Shown one piece after another: positions 1 to 5,038 of a stretch of DNA of 5,038 nt. The position numbers were made by a program, and so were the translations under genes. The DNA comes from Calditrichaeota bacterium AABM5.125.24. GTDB taxonomy: Bacteria; Electryoneota; AABM5-125-24; Hatepunaeales; Hatepunaeaceae. Each line of letters starts with the position of its first letter. Within the stretch, counting starts at the first letter, position 1. The notes beneath the pieces were generated by a model. It was given only the letters and a program-made list of their open reading frames with translations. It was not told the origin of the DNA and did no database searches. The DNA is taken from the NCBI GenBank assembly GCA_002127415.1, contig MWJR01000245.1, forward strand, positions 1-5,038. Reading direction: 5' to 3'.

Positions 1-10
1 TTGAGATGGA

Positions 11-66
11 GTAGTCGCGGTTGTCCTCAACCGCGACACAGTCGGGGCCGAGACAAACCCGACTAC
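11..66. repeat. Double-hairpin palindromic intergenic element
   Basis: Two inverted repeats lie side by side. The first is a perfect 10-bp stem, GTCGCGGTTG (14-23) and CAACCGCGAC (28-37), with a TCCT loop. The second pairs GTCGGG (41-46) with CCCGAC (58-63) around an 11-base loop. GTA (11-13) can pair with TAC (64-66) to close both into a three-way junction. Both stems begin with GTCG, so the two halves may be diverged copies of one hairpin. The element lies 3' of the DUF2179 gene, but neither strand shows a T-run after the hairpins, so an intrinsic terminator is not supported. It most resembles a REP-like mobile or structural intergenic element. That copies exist elsewhere in the genome is inferred, not seen. 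Confidence 0.7.
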
Positions 67-133
67 AATTCTTCAACAAACTGTTATCTAATAACTTAAT
101 ATACCATCACAACTAATCAATGACACTACCCCA

Positions 134-736
134 TTACTTGGTCTTACTGAATATCTTCAATATCTGATGGTGTCGGGATATAAAAGCGTTTTTATGCGTC
201 GGAAATATCCCCTCCCTGGCAAAACGGACGTCTTCAATGGAATAAAAAGCGCGAGGATTATAAGAGTTTACAATCTCGCTTATTCTGGTGAGTTCGTTTC
301 GTTCCACCAGCATGAAAAGAACTTTCACCGGTCCGTTTTTCCCCTCGGCGTCCACGCTGGTCAGTCCGTACCCCCGGTCGCGGAGCTCCTTAACAAGCTT
401 GTCCGCCTCGCGATGGGTGATGATGCGCAGTATCACTTTCCCCAACGCCAGTCTGGCTTCGATAGTCATCCCCACGAAATTACCCATGGCAAATCCGCCC
501 GCGTAGCTAAGATAATTAACCCAGTTTGTCAGATTCTGCATAATCTGACCGATTGCCAGCAGCCAGATGAGCACCTCAAAGAAACCGAGAAGCGGGGCAA
601 GCAATCTAATGCCCTTTGCTACGAAAATCACCCGCAATGTGCCGAGGCTGACATCCAGAATCCGCGCAAAGAATATCAGAAGCGGAATGACAAGCCATAC
701 CGTCAGGTCGTGGCCGAAAAGTGATGAAAGTTCCAT
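134..736 (-). CDS. UPF0316-type membrane protein, DUF5698 + DUF2179
   Basis: A 200-residue protein of the UPF0316 type, whose biochemical role is not established. Residues 1-95 form the membrane part (DUF5698-like), with three hydrophobic segments at about 13-40, 46-66 and 72-92. This part carries the conserved stretch ARILDVSLGTLRVIFVAKG (24-42), FFEVLIW (52-58) and a glycine-rich helix GGFAMGNFVGMTIE ending at E93. Residues 100-175 form a soluble DUF2179-like domain with LRDRGYGLTSVDAEGKNG (118-135), a VLFMLVER strand (139-146) and NPRAFYSIEDVR (160-171). That domain also occurs at the C-terminus of YitT-type proteins and is presumed regulatory or ligand-binding. The start is fixed: an in-frame TAA lies at -9 to -7, no other start follows it, and AAGGA stands 10 bases upstream. 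The length is normal for the family. The gene lies 102 bases downstream of the exporter on the same strand, so co-transcription is possible. Family membership is recognised from motifs; any function would be a guess. Confidence 0.88.
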   Translation of the reverse strand: MELSSLFGHDLTVWLVIPLLIFFARILDVSLGTLRVIFVAKGIRLLAPLLGFFEVLIWLLAIGQIMQNLTNWVNYLSYAGGFAMGNFVGMTIEARLALGKVILRIITHREADKLVKELRDRGYGLTSVDAEGKNGPVKVLFMLVERNELTRISEIVNSYNPRAFYSIEDVRFAREGIFPTHKNAFISRHHQILKIFSKTK

Positions 737-746
737 TTGGGATTAA

Positions 747-757
747 TCCTTCTTCCT
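747..757 (-). promoter_or_regulatory. Shine-Dalgarno of the DUF2179 gene
   Basis: On the minus strand this reads AGGAAGAAGGA, a purine-rich stretch with AAGGA ending 10 bases before the ATG at 736. The spacing is slightly long but workable. It lies between the in-gap hairpin and the gene, and supports the annotated start. Confidence 0.55.
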
Positions 758-769
758 GAACATATCGAA

Positions 770-829
770 TACTGCCGGTGGCACCGGCAGTAAGTTACAC
801 TATCACCGGCAGACCGGGACGCTTGCCGG
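770..829. repeat. Paired GC-rich inverted repeats in the exporter-DUF2179 spacer
   Basis: The first inverted repeat is perfect: TACTGCCGGTG (770-780) and CACCGGCAGTA (782-792) around a single base. As RNA it would form a stem of about 10 bp with a GGC loop. The second pairs CCGGCA (806-811) with TGCCGG (824-829) around 12 bases. The 9-mer CACCGGCAG occurs directly repeated at 782-790 and 804-812. The elements fall just after the exporter stop codon and before the next ribosome binding site. No T-run follows on the minus strand, so this is not a classical intrinsic terminator. It could be a REP-like repeat or a 3' mRNA-stabilising hairpin that separates expression of the two genes. Confidence 0.6.
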
Positions 830-838
830 CGGATTGTC

Positions 839-3622
839 TTATCCATTCCTTGTAAACAGCCTCAAAACCGCCGGCAGCACCAGGACTGTCGCCAGGAAAC
901 AGGCCCCCACCCCCATAAACAGCACCTTGCCGAAGCTCGCCATCCCCTCCATTGTATAGAAGGCTATGCTCCCGAACCCTATCATAGTCGTCAGCGAGGT
1001 CAGGAGGATGGCTCGCCCGACCAGGCTGAAGGTGCGGTGGACGCGGCCTGAGCCGCTGCCTCTCTCGTTTCGGAAACGGTGCAGGATGTGTATCCCGTCG
1101 TCGATGCCAATGCCGAGGATGATCGGCACAGCGATCAGGTTCATATAGTTATACTTCATTCCAATCAGGAACATCAGCCCCAACATCAACATCGCGCCAC
1201 CGGCCAGCGGAATTAACGACAACAGTCCAATCAACCCGCGGAAGTGAACCAACAACAACACCACGATCACCGCCAGTGCCAGGAGGGCCGCTCTCCTGCC
1301 GTCGGCCAGTATTTCAACCCACATAACCAATATCAACTGCTCTGTGCCCACGACCTCATCCGATATTGCGGTGGTCTGTTCGGCAAACTTCAGAAGCTCT
1401 TCCTTACCCCACAGATACTTGCGCGGCACGATATGGACGAGGAGCCCCTCGCCTTGGCGCGGCAGGTGATTGCGGCGTATGACCTCCGGCAGGTCGTCCA
1501 CATTCAGCGGTGATGGGTCGGACATACTGTGGAGGTTACTCCGCATCCGACTCTCCCAGGCGTTGGCCACCCGGCGAGCGGTATCGTCGTCGATGCCGTC
1601 CTGCAGAATCCTGGTCAGGGTTGGCAGCACTGCGCTCGTGTTGACCTCCCCGGTCTCGGTCCGGGTGCCGGTGATGCCGTCTATGACCTTGACTATACGG
1701 TCCAGACCGGACATATAGGCCAGGTTGCTCATCAGGTCGAGGTTGTCCCAGAGCCGGTTCACCTCGTGGGACAACCTGTCGGCGTCACCATTTTGCCAGC
1801 CCCCCCATTTAATTCCCCCCACGGATACCGGGGGGGGAGTTCCGGATTCACCCCCACTGGTTTCCAGGGGGGGGTAGGGGGGGGTAGAGAGCGAATTCCT
1901 GAACCTTACAAGTTCCGGAGTATATCTCTTCAACCGTTCCGCCGACGGAATATAATCGCTGATGGTCGCTACGTTCCCGATCAACGGCTTCTTCCTGAAC
2001 CGCTCTTTAAGCACCCGGCTCTCCTCAACCGAACCGGTCACCAGCCAGGCGGAGTGATCGGACATACCGAAGCGATGGGGGATTTCACGCTGGAGCTCTA
2101 TGGAACGCAGCCCCTTGGGTTCCAGATTGAGGAAGTCATACTCGTAGCCGATATGCCGCATCGACCAGATGGAACCTGAAACGATGATTAAGGCTGCTAT
2201 GATAAAGAGTGCCGGGTGACGCCAGCCCGATTGTGCGACCTTACCCAGGATCACCATCTCTTCGGAAGCAGTTGCTTGACCCACGCCAGAGACAACCTCC
2301 ACGCCTTTCTTCGTCAACCGCTTTTCGGTCCACCGCCTGCGTATCACTAACAGCGGTGGGAGGATGAGGAAGATAGCCACCAGCGTCAGCAGCACGCCGA
2401 AACCGGTTGCGGCGCCGAACTCAAATACGCCCCGGGTCTTGCCTATAAGCAGGGTTAGGAAGGCAGCAGCCGAGGTGAGAGCGCCGGTGATGACAGCCAC
2501 ACCGGTCCTGCTCAGGGTAATCGTCAGAGCCTCTGGGATAGACTTGCCCGCTGCGGTCTCCTCGTTCCAGCGGCTGATCAGGTGGATGGAGAAGTCTATC
2601 CCCAGCCCCAGCAGCACCAGCATCATCATTGCGGTGAACAGGTTGAGCCCACCGAAGAGGACAAAGAGGAGCGCCATCGTCCAGAGAATCCCCGCTATGA
2701 GGGGGAGGAGGGCAATCACCGGCATTACCCAGCCCCGGAATGATCGAGCCAGAAGCAGATAGATGAGGATCAAGGCGACAAGGGAGAGTATCCACGTATA
2801 TAAGCCCACGCTGTTCATCTCATCCTGACAGATCCTGGCCATTCCGGTCAGGTCGGCGCGAACCCCGGGGAACGAAGGCCTGACTTCATCCAGGATGTTG
2901 TCAACCTCTTCGACCGTAGCAATAGTGGCGTCGATGTCGGTTATCGCCGCTACCGGCTGACAGAGTATCAGCAGCATTTCTCTGTCGAGGGACAGCAGCC
3001 ACGGTTCCCCAAGAGTCATTGCGTCCACAGCCTCTCCGACCGTTTCTGCATCCTCGCGACCGGAGAATCTGGACTCAAGTATTTCGAGTGTGCGATGTAA
3101 TCCGAGTATACTGCGGGCGATGTCAACCTCATCGCGCCGCAGGTTGGATTCGTTGTCGGTGTATTCGCGCTCGTAGTCGTCGTTCAAGCCGCGCAGCGTT
3201 CCGACCATACCCGGGTCGGCGTAGATCCGCAGCGAACGGTCAAAGTCGTTCGGCCTCAACAGCTTCAGCCCGTGCTCTCTGAAGAACTCCACCGGCAGCC
3301 GGGCCTGGACGTTGTAGAGCGTTTCCGCGGCCTTCAGCTTCGCTTCCAGGACCTCGGCCATCCGGGTGATGCTCTCATAGTCGCCCTCCAGGGCAACTAC
3401 CAGTGATGCTGCATCGCCGAAGCGATCCTGAACCTCGCGATACGACTTGACGATCGGGTTGCCCGATGGAAGCAGGTCTGTCCAGTTCATCCGCATCTCG
3501 AGGCCGGAGGCGAACATGAGCGAGAGGACCGTCACCAATCCGGTCGAGATAAGGATCCTCCAGGGATGGCGCACAGTCAGGAGCACCAATTTTTCAATCC
3601 GGGCATGCCTATGTCGAGTCAT
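839..3622 (-). CDS. RND/MMPL-superfamily exporter (COG1033 type)
   Basis: A 927-residue inner-membrane transporter, probably proton-driven, with the duplicated RND layout. TM1 is at about 21-40, then periplasmic domain 1 (42-272), TM2-6 (about 275-293, 298-322, 327-350, 374-393, 404-425) and a cytoplasmic linker rich in basic residues. TM7 (470-487), periplasmic domain 2 (490-768) and TM8-12 (about 777 to the end) follow. TM4 carries GLGIDFSIHL (D343) and TM10 carries GIGIDDGIHIL (D841, D842), the repeated GxGID signature of MMPL/Patched-like permeases that places acidic residues in the proton path. Such proteins export lipids, hopanoids or other hydrophobic compounds; the substrate here is unknown. 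HpnN is a relative, but no hopanoid genes are visible, so no symbol is given. The start is the first ATG after in-frame TAA and TGA codons (-6 and -15), with only a weak purine-rich site (AGAGAT). Oddity: residues 580-608 are an in-frame low-complexity insert encoded by a hairpin element. Confidence 0.92.
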   Translation of the reverse strand: MTRHRHARIEKLVLLTVRHPWRILISTGLVTVLSLMFASGLEMRMNWTDLLPSGNPIVKSYREVQDRFGDAASLVVALEGDYESITRMAEVLEAKLKAAETLYNVQARLPVEFFREHGLKLLRPNDFDRSLRIYADPGMVGTLRGLNDDYEREYTDNESNLRRDEVDIARSILGLHRTLEILESRFSGREDAETVGEAVDAMTLGEPWLLSLDREMLLILCQPVAAITDIDATIATVEEVDNILDEVRPSFPGVRADLTGMARICQDEMNSVGLYTWILSLVALILIYLLLARSFRGWVMPVIALLPLIAGILWTMALLFVLFGGLNLFTAMMMLVLLGLGIDFSIHLISRWNEETAAGKSIPEALTITLSRTGVAVITGALTSAAAFLTLLIGKTRGVFEFGAATGFGVLLTLVAIFLILPPLLVIRRRWTEKRLTKKGVEVVSGVGQATASEEMVILGKVAQSGWRHPALFIIAALIIVSGSIWSMRHIGYEYDFLNLEPKGLRSIELQREIPHRFGMSDHSAWLVTGSVEESRVLKERFRKKPLIGNVATISDYIPSAERLKRYTPELVRFRNSLSTPPYPPLETSGGESGTPPPVSVGGIKWGGWQNGDADRLSHEVNRLWDNLDLMSNLAYMSGLDRIVKVIDGITGTRTETGEVNTSAVLPTLTRILQDGIDDDTARRVANAWESRMRSNLHSMSDPSPLNVDDLPEVIRRNHLPRQGEGLLVHIVPRKYLWGKEELLKFAEQTTAISDEVVGTEQLILVMWVEILADGRRAALLALAVIVVLLLVHFRGLIGLLSLIPLAGGAMLMLGLMFLIGMKYNYMNLIAVPIILGIGIDDGIHILHRFRNERGSGSGRVHRTFSLVGRAILLTSLTTMIGFGSIAFYTMEGMASFGKVLFMGVGACFLATVLVLPAVLRLFTRNG
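1799..1885. repeat. In-frame two-hairpin element of C/G runs inside the exporter gene
   Basis: About 87 bp (29 codons) made of C and G runs that contrast sharply with the surrounding coding DNA. On the coding (minus) strand it reads as two hairpins. In the first, a C8 run plus TGG pairs with CCAGTGGGGG around a loop of about three A residues. In the second, a C8 run plus GG pairs with CCGTGGGGGG around TAT, extended outward by AACT against AATT with one mismatch. It is read through in frame as exporter residues 580-608, rich in proline and glycine (TPPYPPLE, TPPPVSVGGIKWGG), between FRNSLS and WQNGDADRL in periplasmic domain 2. No stop or frameshift results. The sharp composition change, the palindromic structure and the length divisible by three suggest insertion of a mobile palindromic repeat into a tolerant loop, comparable in principle to Rickettsia palindromic elements. 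The exact edges are uncertain by several bases. Confidence 0.72.
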
Positions 3623-3679
3623 CTGTTATCTCTGTCAATCCAGCAGTTATGTGCAGGTCTGTGGCGATGGTGTTTTGAA

Positions 3680-3717
3680 TTGTCATTGCGAATCCGGCAA
3701 CTGCCGGATGAAGCAAT
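3680..3717. repeat. CCGG palindrome element, copy 1 (ATTGC...GCAAT framed)
   Basis: An inverted repeat TCCGGCA (3693-3699) and TGCCGGA (3702-3708) around AC, flanked by an outer complementary pair ATTGC (3685-3689) and GCAAT (3713-3717). The left edge reads TTGTCATTG. The same core TCCGGCARCTGCCGGA, preceded by TTGACATTG, recurs at 4919-4944 on the other side of ruvB. The form GTCATTGCGA...GAAGCAATCT resembles short interspersed repeats seen between genes in many bacterial genomes. This copy lies between ruvB and the exporter, so it would be transcribed if the two were co-transcribed. Confidence 0.68.
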
Positions 3718-3738
3718 CTTTAAGCTTTAAGTTATTAG
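3718..3738. repeat. Short 7-bp tandem array (CTTTAAG)
   Basis: Two identical CTTTAAG units (3718-3724 and 3725-3731) are followed by a diverged third, TTATTAG (3732-3738). The array abuts the palindrome element directly and precedes the longer 7-bp array at 3757. With three units it is weak on its own; its period matches the neighbouring array. Confidence 0.4.
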
Positions 3739-3756
3739 TTGTCAAGGGACAGCGGT

Positions 3757-3798
3757 GAGAGCTGAAAGCTGATACCTGAATGCTGAAAGCAGCGAGCT
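3757..3798. repeat. Degenerate 7-bp tandem array, six units, just 3' of ruvB
   Basis: Six contiguous 7-base units with consensus GAAAGCT (minus strand AGCTTTC): for example GAGAGCT at 3757, GAAAGCT at 3764, GAATGCT at 3778 and GCGAGCT at 3792. Every unit starts with G, and position 6 is C in all six. The array ends eight bases before the last base of the ruvB stop codon (3807), so it is the first thing in the ruvB 3' untranslated region. No function can be read from it. A repeat-expansion origin is the simplest reading; a protein or RNA recognition role cannot be excluded. Confidence 0.62.
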
Positions 3799-3806
3799 AT
3801 ATGCGG

Positions 3807-4829
3807 TCAGAACAGCTTAACCTGTGATGCCTTCTGGCCCGGGGAGCCGAACAGCTCGATCGCCCTGACCGTCGCCATGCGGCCCCTGGGTGTCCGCTCG
3901 ATGAAGCCCTGCTGTATCAGGAACGGTTCGTAGATCTCCTCGATGGTCTCGGCCTCTTCACCAACAGCGACCGACAGGGTTCCGATGCCGACCGGCCCGC
4001 CGCTGAACTTGTCGATGATGGTGCGGATGATGCGGGCGTCCATATCGTCGAGGCCATGGAGGTCGATCTCGAGTCGCTCGAGTCCGTGTTGTGCCAGCTC
4101 AAGATTGACACGGCCGTCGCCCTCCACCTCGGCGAAGTCGCGCAGCCGCCGCAACAGCCGGTTGGCGATGCGGGGTGTGCCTCTGGCGCGACGAGCCACC
4201 TCCATCGCCCCCTCCTCATTGATCTCTACGTTCAACAGTTCAGCAGAGCGCTGTATTATGATGAAAAGCTCATCAGGTGTGTAGTAATCCAGCCGTGCGG
4301 TGAACCCGAACCGCGCTCGCAGCGGTGCGGTCAGCAGTCCGGCCCTTGTGGTTGCGCCGATGAGGGTAAAGTGAGGCAGGGTGAGCTGGATGGAACGCGC
4401 CGAAACCCCCTTGTCTATCATTATATCGAGGGTGTAGTCTTCCAGAGCGGGGTAGAGGTATTCCTCGACCACGTTGTTCAGCCGGTGGACCTCGTCGATA
4501 AACAGGACATCGCGCGGGGACAGGTTGGTGAGAAGCCCGGCCAGATCACCGGGACGTTCCAGCACCGGCCCTGAGGTGGAGCGAATTTCGACCTCGAGCT
4601 CGCGGGCGATAATATAGGCCAGCGTGGTCTTGCCGAGTCCGGGCGGGCCGTGAAAGAGGCAGTGGTCGAGCGCCTCGCCGCGGTTTCGAGCTGCAGTCAG
4701 AAATACCTTCAGGTTCTCGACGACCCGTTTTTGTCCGACGAAGTGCTCCCATGACAGCGGCCTCAGTGACCGTTCAACCTCAGCGTCTTCCACCTGCAGG
4801 TCGGGGGAGGAAACTCGTTCTTTATCCAT
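3807..4829 (-). CDS. ruvB: Holliday junction branch-migration ATPase RuvB
   Basis: A 340-residue AAA+ motor of the RuvAB complex, which forms hexamers on DNA and drives Holliday-junction migration in recombinational repair. Motifs in order: N-terminal VERSLRP and FVGQ (18-33); Walker A GPPGLGKTT (61-69, K67); a loop with SGPVLERPGDLAGLLT (86-101); Walker B VLFIDE (108-113, D112 and E113); the beta-hairpin region that contacts RuvA (about 130-148); sensor 1 IGATT (157-161); the arginine finger in RARFG (R173); and sensor 2 GTPRIANRLLRR (217-228). A C-terminal winged helix (about 255-328) contains FSGGPVGIGTL and TPRGRMAT. The length is typical. The start is fixed by an in-frame TAG at -9 to -7, which overlaps the AGGA ribosome site; no other start lies between. 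No ruvA or ruvC is within the window. Both ends nearly touch degenerate tandem arrays. All key residues are present, so the protein should be active. Confidence 0.98.
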   Translation of the reverse strand: MDKERVSSPDLQVEDAEVERSLRPLSWEHFVGQKRVVENLKVFLTAARNRGEALDHCLFHGPPGLGKTTLAYIIARELEVEIRSTSGPVLERPGDLAGLLTNLSPRDVLFIDEVHRLNNVVEEYLYPALEDYTLDIMIDKGVSARSIQLTLPHFTLIGATTRAGLLTAPLRARFGFTARLDYYTPDELFIIIQRSAELLNVEINEEGAMEVARRARGTPRIANRLLRRLRDFAEVEGDGRVNLELAQHGLERLEIDLHGLDDMDARIIRTIIDKFSGGPVGIGTLSVAVGEEAETIEEIYEPFLIQQGFIERTPRGRMATVRAIELFGSPGQKASQVKLF

Positions 4830-4830
4830 A

Positions 4831-4894
4831 AGTTCCTAAGTTTCTAAGTGCCTGAGTTACTAAGTGACATAGTGACAGAGTGATAAAGTTATTT
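4831..4894. repeat. Degenerate 8-bp tandem array, eight units, abutting the ruvB start
   Basis: Eight contiguous 8-base units, each beginning AGT on the plus strand: for example AGTTCCTA at 4831, AGTTTCTA at 4839, AGTTACTA at 4855, AGTGACAT at 4863 and AGTTATTT at 4887. The fourth base is T or G in every unit, and the remaining four drift away from CCTA/ACTA toward the distal end. On the minus strand the units end in ACT, with a proximal consensus like TAGGAACT. The array begins one base from the ruvB start codon, and its first unit contains the AGGA that serves as Shine-Dalgarno. The array therefore makes up the proximal ruvB 5' untranslated region. A period of eight kept across all units shows tandem origin rather than chance. 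Confidence 0.75.
4834..4838 (-). promoter_or_regulatory. ruvB Shine-Dalgarno inside a tandem-repeat unit
   Basis: On the minus strand TAGGA lies four bases before the ruvB ATG (spacer ACTT). The TAG is also an in-frame stop, which excludes an upstream start. The spacing is a little short. The site is part of the first unit of the 8-bp array, and weaker versions of the motif recur in neighbouring units. Confidence 0.55.
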
Positions 4895-4918
4895 GATATT
4901 AAGGGGGGCATTTTATAG

Positions 4919-4944
4919 TTGACATTGATCCGGCAGCTGCCGGA
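4919..4944. repeat. CCGG palindrome element, copy 2
   Basis: TTGACATTG (4919-4927) followed by the perfect 16-base palindrome TCCGGCAGCTGCCGGA (4929-4944). Copy 1 at 3680-3717 differs in the core by one base (A for G) and has four extra bases of spacer between the TTGWCATTG block and the core. Both copies have the same orientation. Just beyond it, a second small inverted repeat GACTG (4943-4947) and CAGTC (4962-4966) overlaps the edge. It lies upstream of ruvB, about 100 bases from the start codon. Confidence 0.68.
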
Positions 4945-5038
4945 CTGTCATTCCGACCTACCAGTCTGTCCGAGAATTGCTTTTGGGTTGCTCTGCGGCA
5001 AGGCGCACGCCCCCAGCTTTTCCTGACTTTCGTCAGGA
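4945..5038. other. Non-coding window edge with a terminal hairpin
   Basis: No gene is supported here. A 7-bp perfect inverted repeat, TCCTGAC (5021-5027) and GTCAGGA (5032-5038) around TTTC, ends exactly at the window edge. The bases before it (CCCCAGCTTT) could extend the stem if their complement follows outside the window. The segment GTCATTCCGAC (4948-4958) resembles interspersed-repeat edges. A minus-strand frame stays open from the edge for about 42 codons to a TAA near 4900, but it runs through the palindrome and shows no recognisable protein, so it is not called. Confidence 0.45.

Noticed and set aside
167..724. Open plus-strand frame of 185 codons opposite the DUF2179 gene
   Set aside because: It is fully antisense to a gene with clear family motifs, and its translation shows no recognisable domain or membrane pattern. 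It is a shadow frame.
770..792. Intrinsic terminator of the exporter gene
   Set aside because: The stem is strong, but the minus strand continues with ATTCGATATG, without a T-run.
1799..1885. Frameshift or pseudogene call for the exporter at the repeat element
   Set aside because: The reading frame continues with normal RND periplasmic sequence and all of TM8-12 after the element, so the gene is intact as given.
1529..2179. Open plus-strand frame of 216 codons inside the exporter gene
   Set aside because: It lies opposite a continuous RND frame; its translation is low-complexity and Gly/Pro-rich where it crosses the repeat element, with no family motif.
839..3622. Naming the exporter HpnN
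   Set aside because: The architecture is compatible, but no hopanoid-biosynthesis gene is visible and the GxGID motifs are shared by many MMPL-type families.
3718..3798. CRISPR array
   Set aside because: The units are 7 bases, contiguous and degenerate, with no unique spacers; the same holds for the 8-bp array at 4831-4894.
4911..4928. ruvB promoter: minus-strand TATAAAAT (about 85 bases upstream of the start) or plus-strand TTGACA at 4919
   Set aside because: TATAAAAT has no acceptable -35 hexamer at 16-18 bases because that position falls in the GC palindrome. TTGACA points away from ruvB and has no -10 partner.
4900..5038. Partial gene entering at the window edge on the minus strand
   Set aside because: The frame is only about 42 codons, runs through interspersed palindromes and has no recognisable protein sequence.

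Overview
This window carries three genes, all on the minus strand and all apparently complete: a DUF5698/DUF2179 (UPF0316-type) membrane protein (134-736), a 12-helix RND/MMPL-superfamily exporter of 927 residues (839-3622), and the Holliday-junction helicase subunit RuvB (3807-4829). Transcription runs from high to low coordinates, so the gene order is ruvB, exporter, DUF2179 protein. The coding DNA looks GC-rich, while several spacers are visibly AT-rich. The gene content suggests a diderm bacterium, but the window does not fix the phylum. The many short intergenic repeats are of a kind often seen in genomes of uncultured candidate phyla; that is an inference, not an assignment.

Region by region. 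Bases 1-133 hold no gene; they carry a double-hairpin palindromic element (11-66) and an AT-rich stretch. The DUF2179 gene follows, then a 102-base spacer (737-838) with two GC-rich inverted repeats. The exporter gene fills 839-3622. At 1799-1885 it is interrupted, in frame, by a low-complexity element of C and G runs that folds into two hairpins and adds about 29 codons to the second periplasmic domain. The 184-base spacer 3623-3806 holds a CCGG-rich palindrome within an ATTGC...GCAAT frame, a short CTTTAAG array and a six-unit degenerate 7-bp tandem array that stops 8 bases from the ruvB stop codon. Upstream of ruvB, an eight-unit degenerate 8-bp tandem array begins one base from the start codon and supplies its Shine-Dalgarno sequence. 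Next come a second copy of the same palindrome and, at the window edge, a further hairpin that may be cut off.

The three genes are not obviously one pathway. RuvB acts in recombination and repair, with no ruvA or ruvC in view. The exporter and the DUF2179 protein are both membrane proteins and could be co-transcribed, but the 102-base hairpin-rich spacer makes this uncertain. I found no new multi-gene system. What deserves a second look is the repeat content: one element domesticated inside a coding sequence, and ruvB framed almost base-to-base by two different degenerate tandem arrays and, outside them, by two copies of one palindrome.
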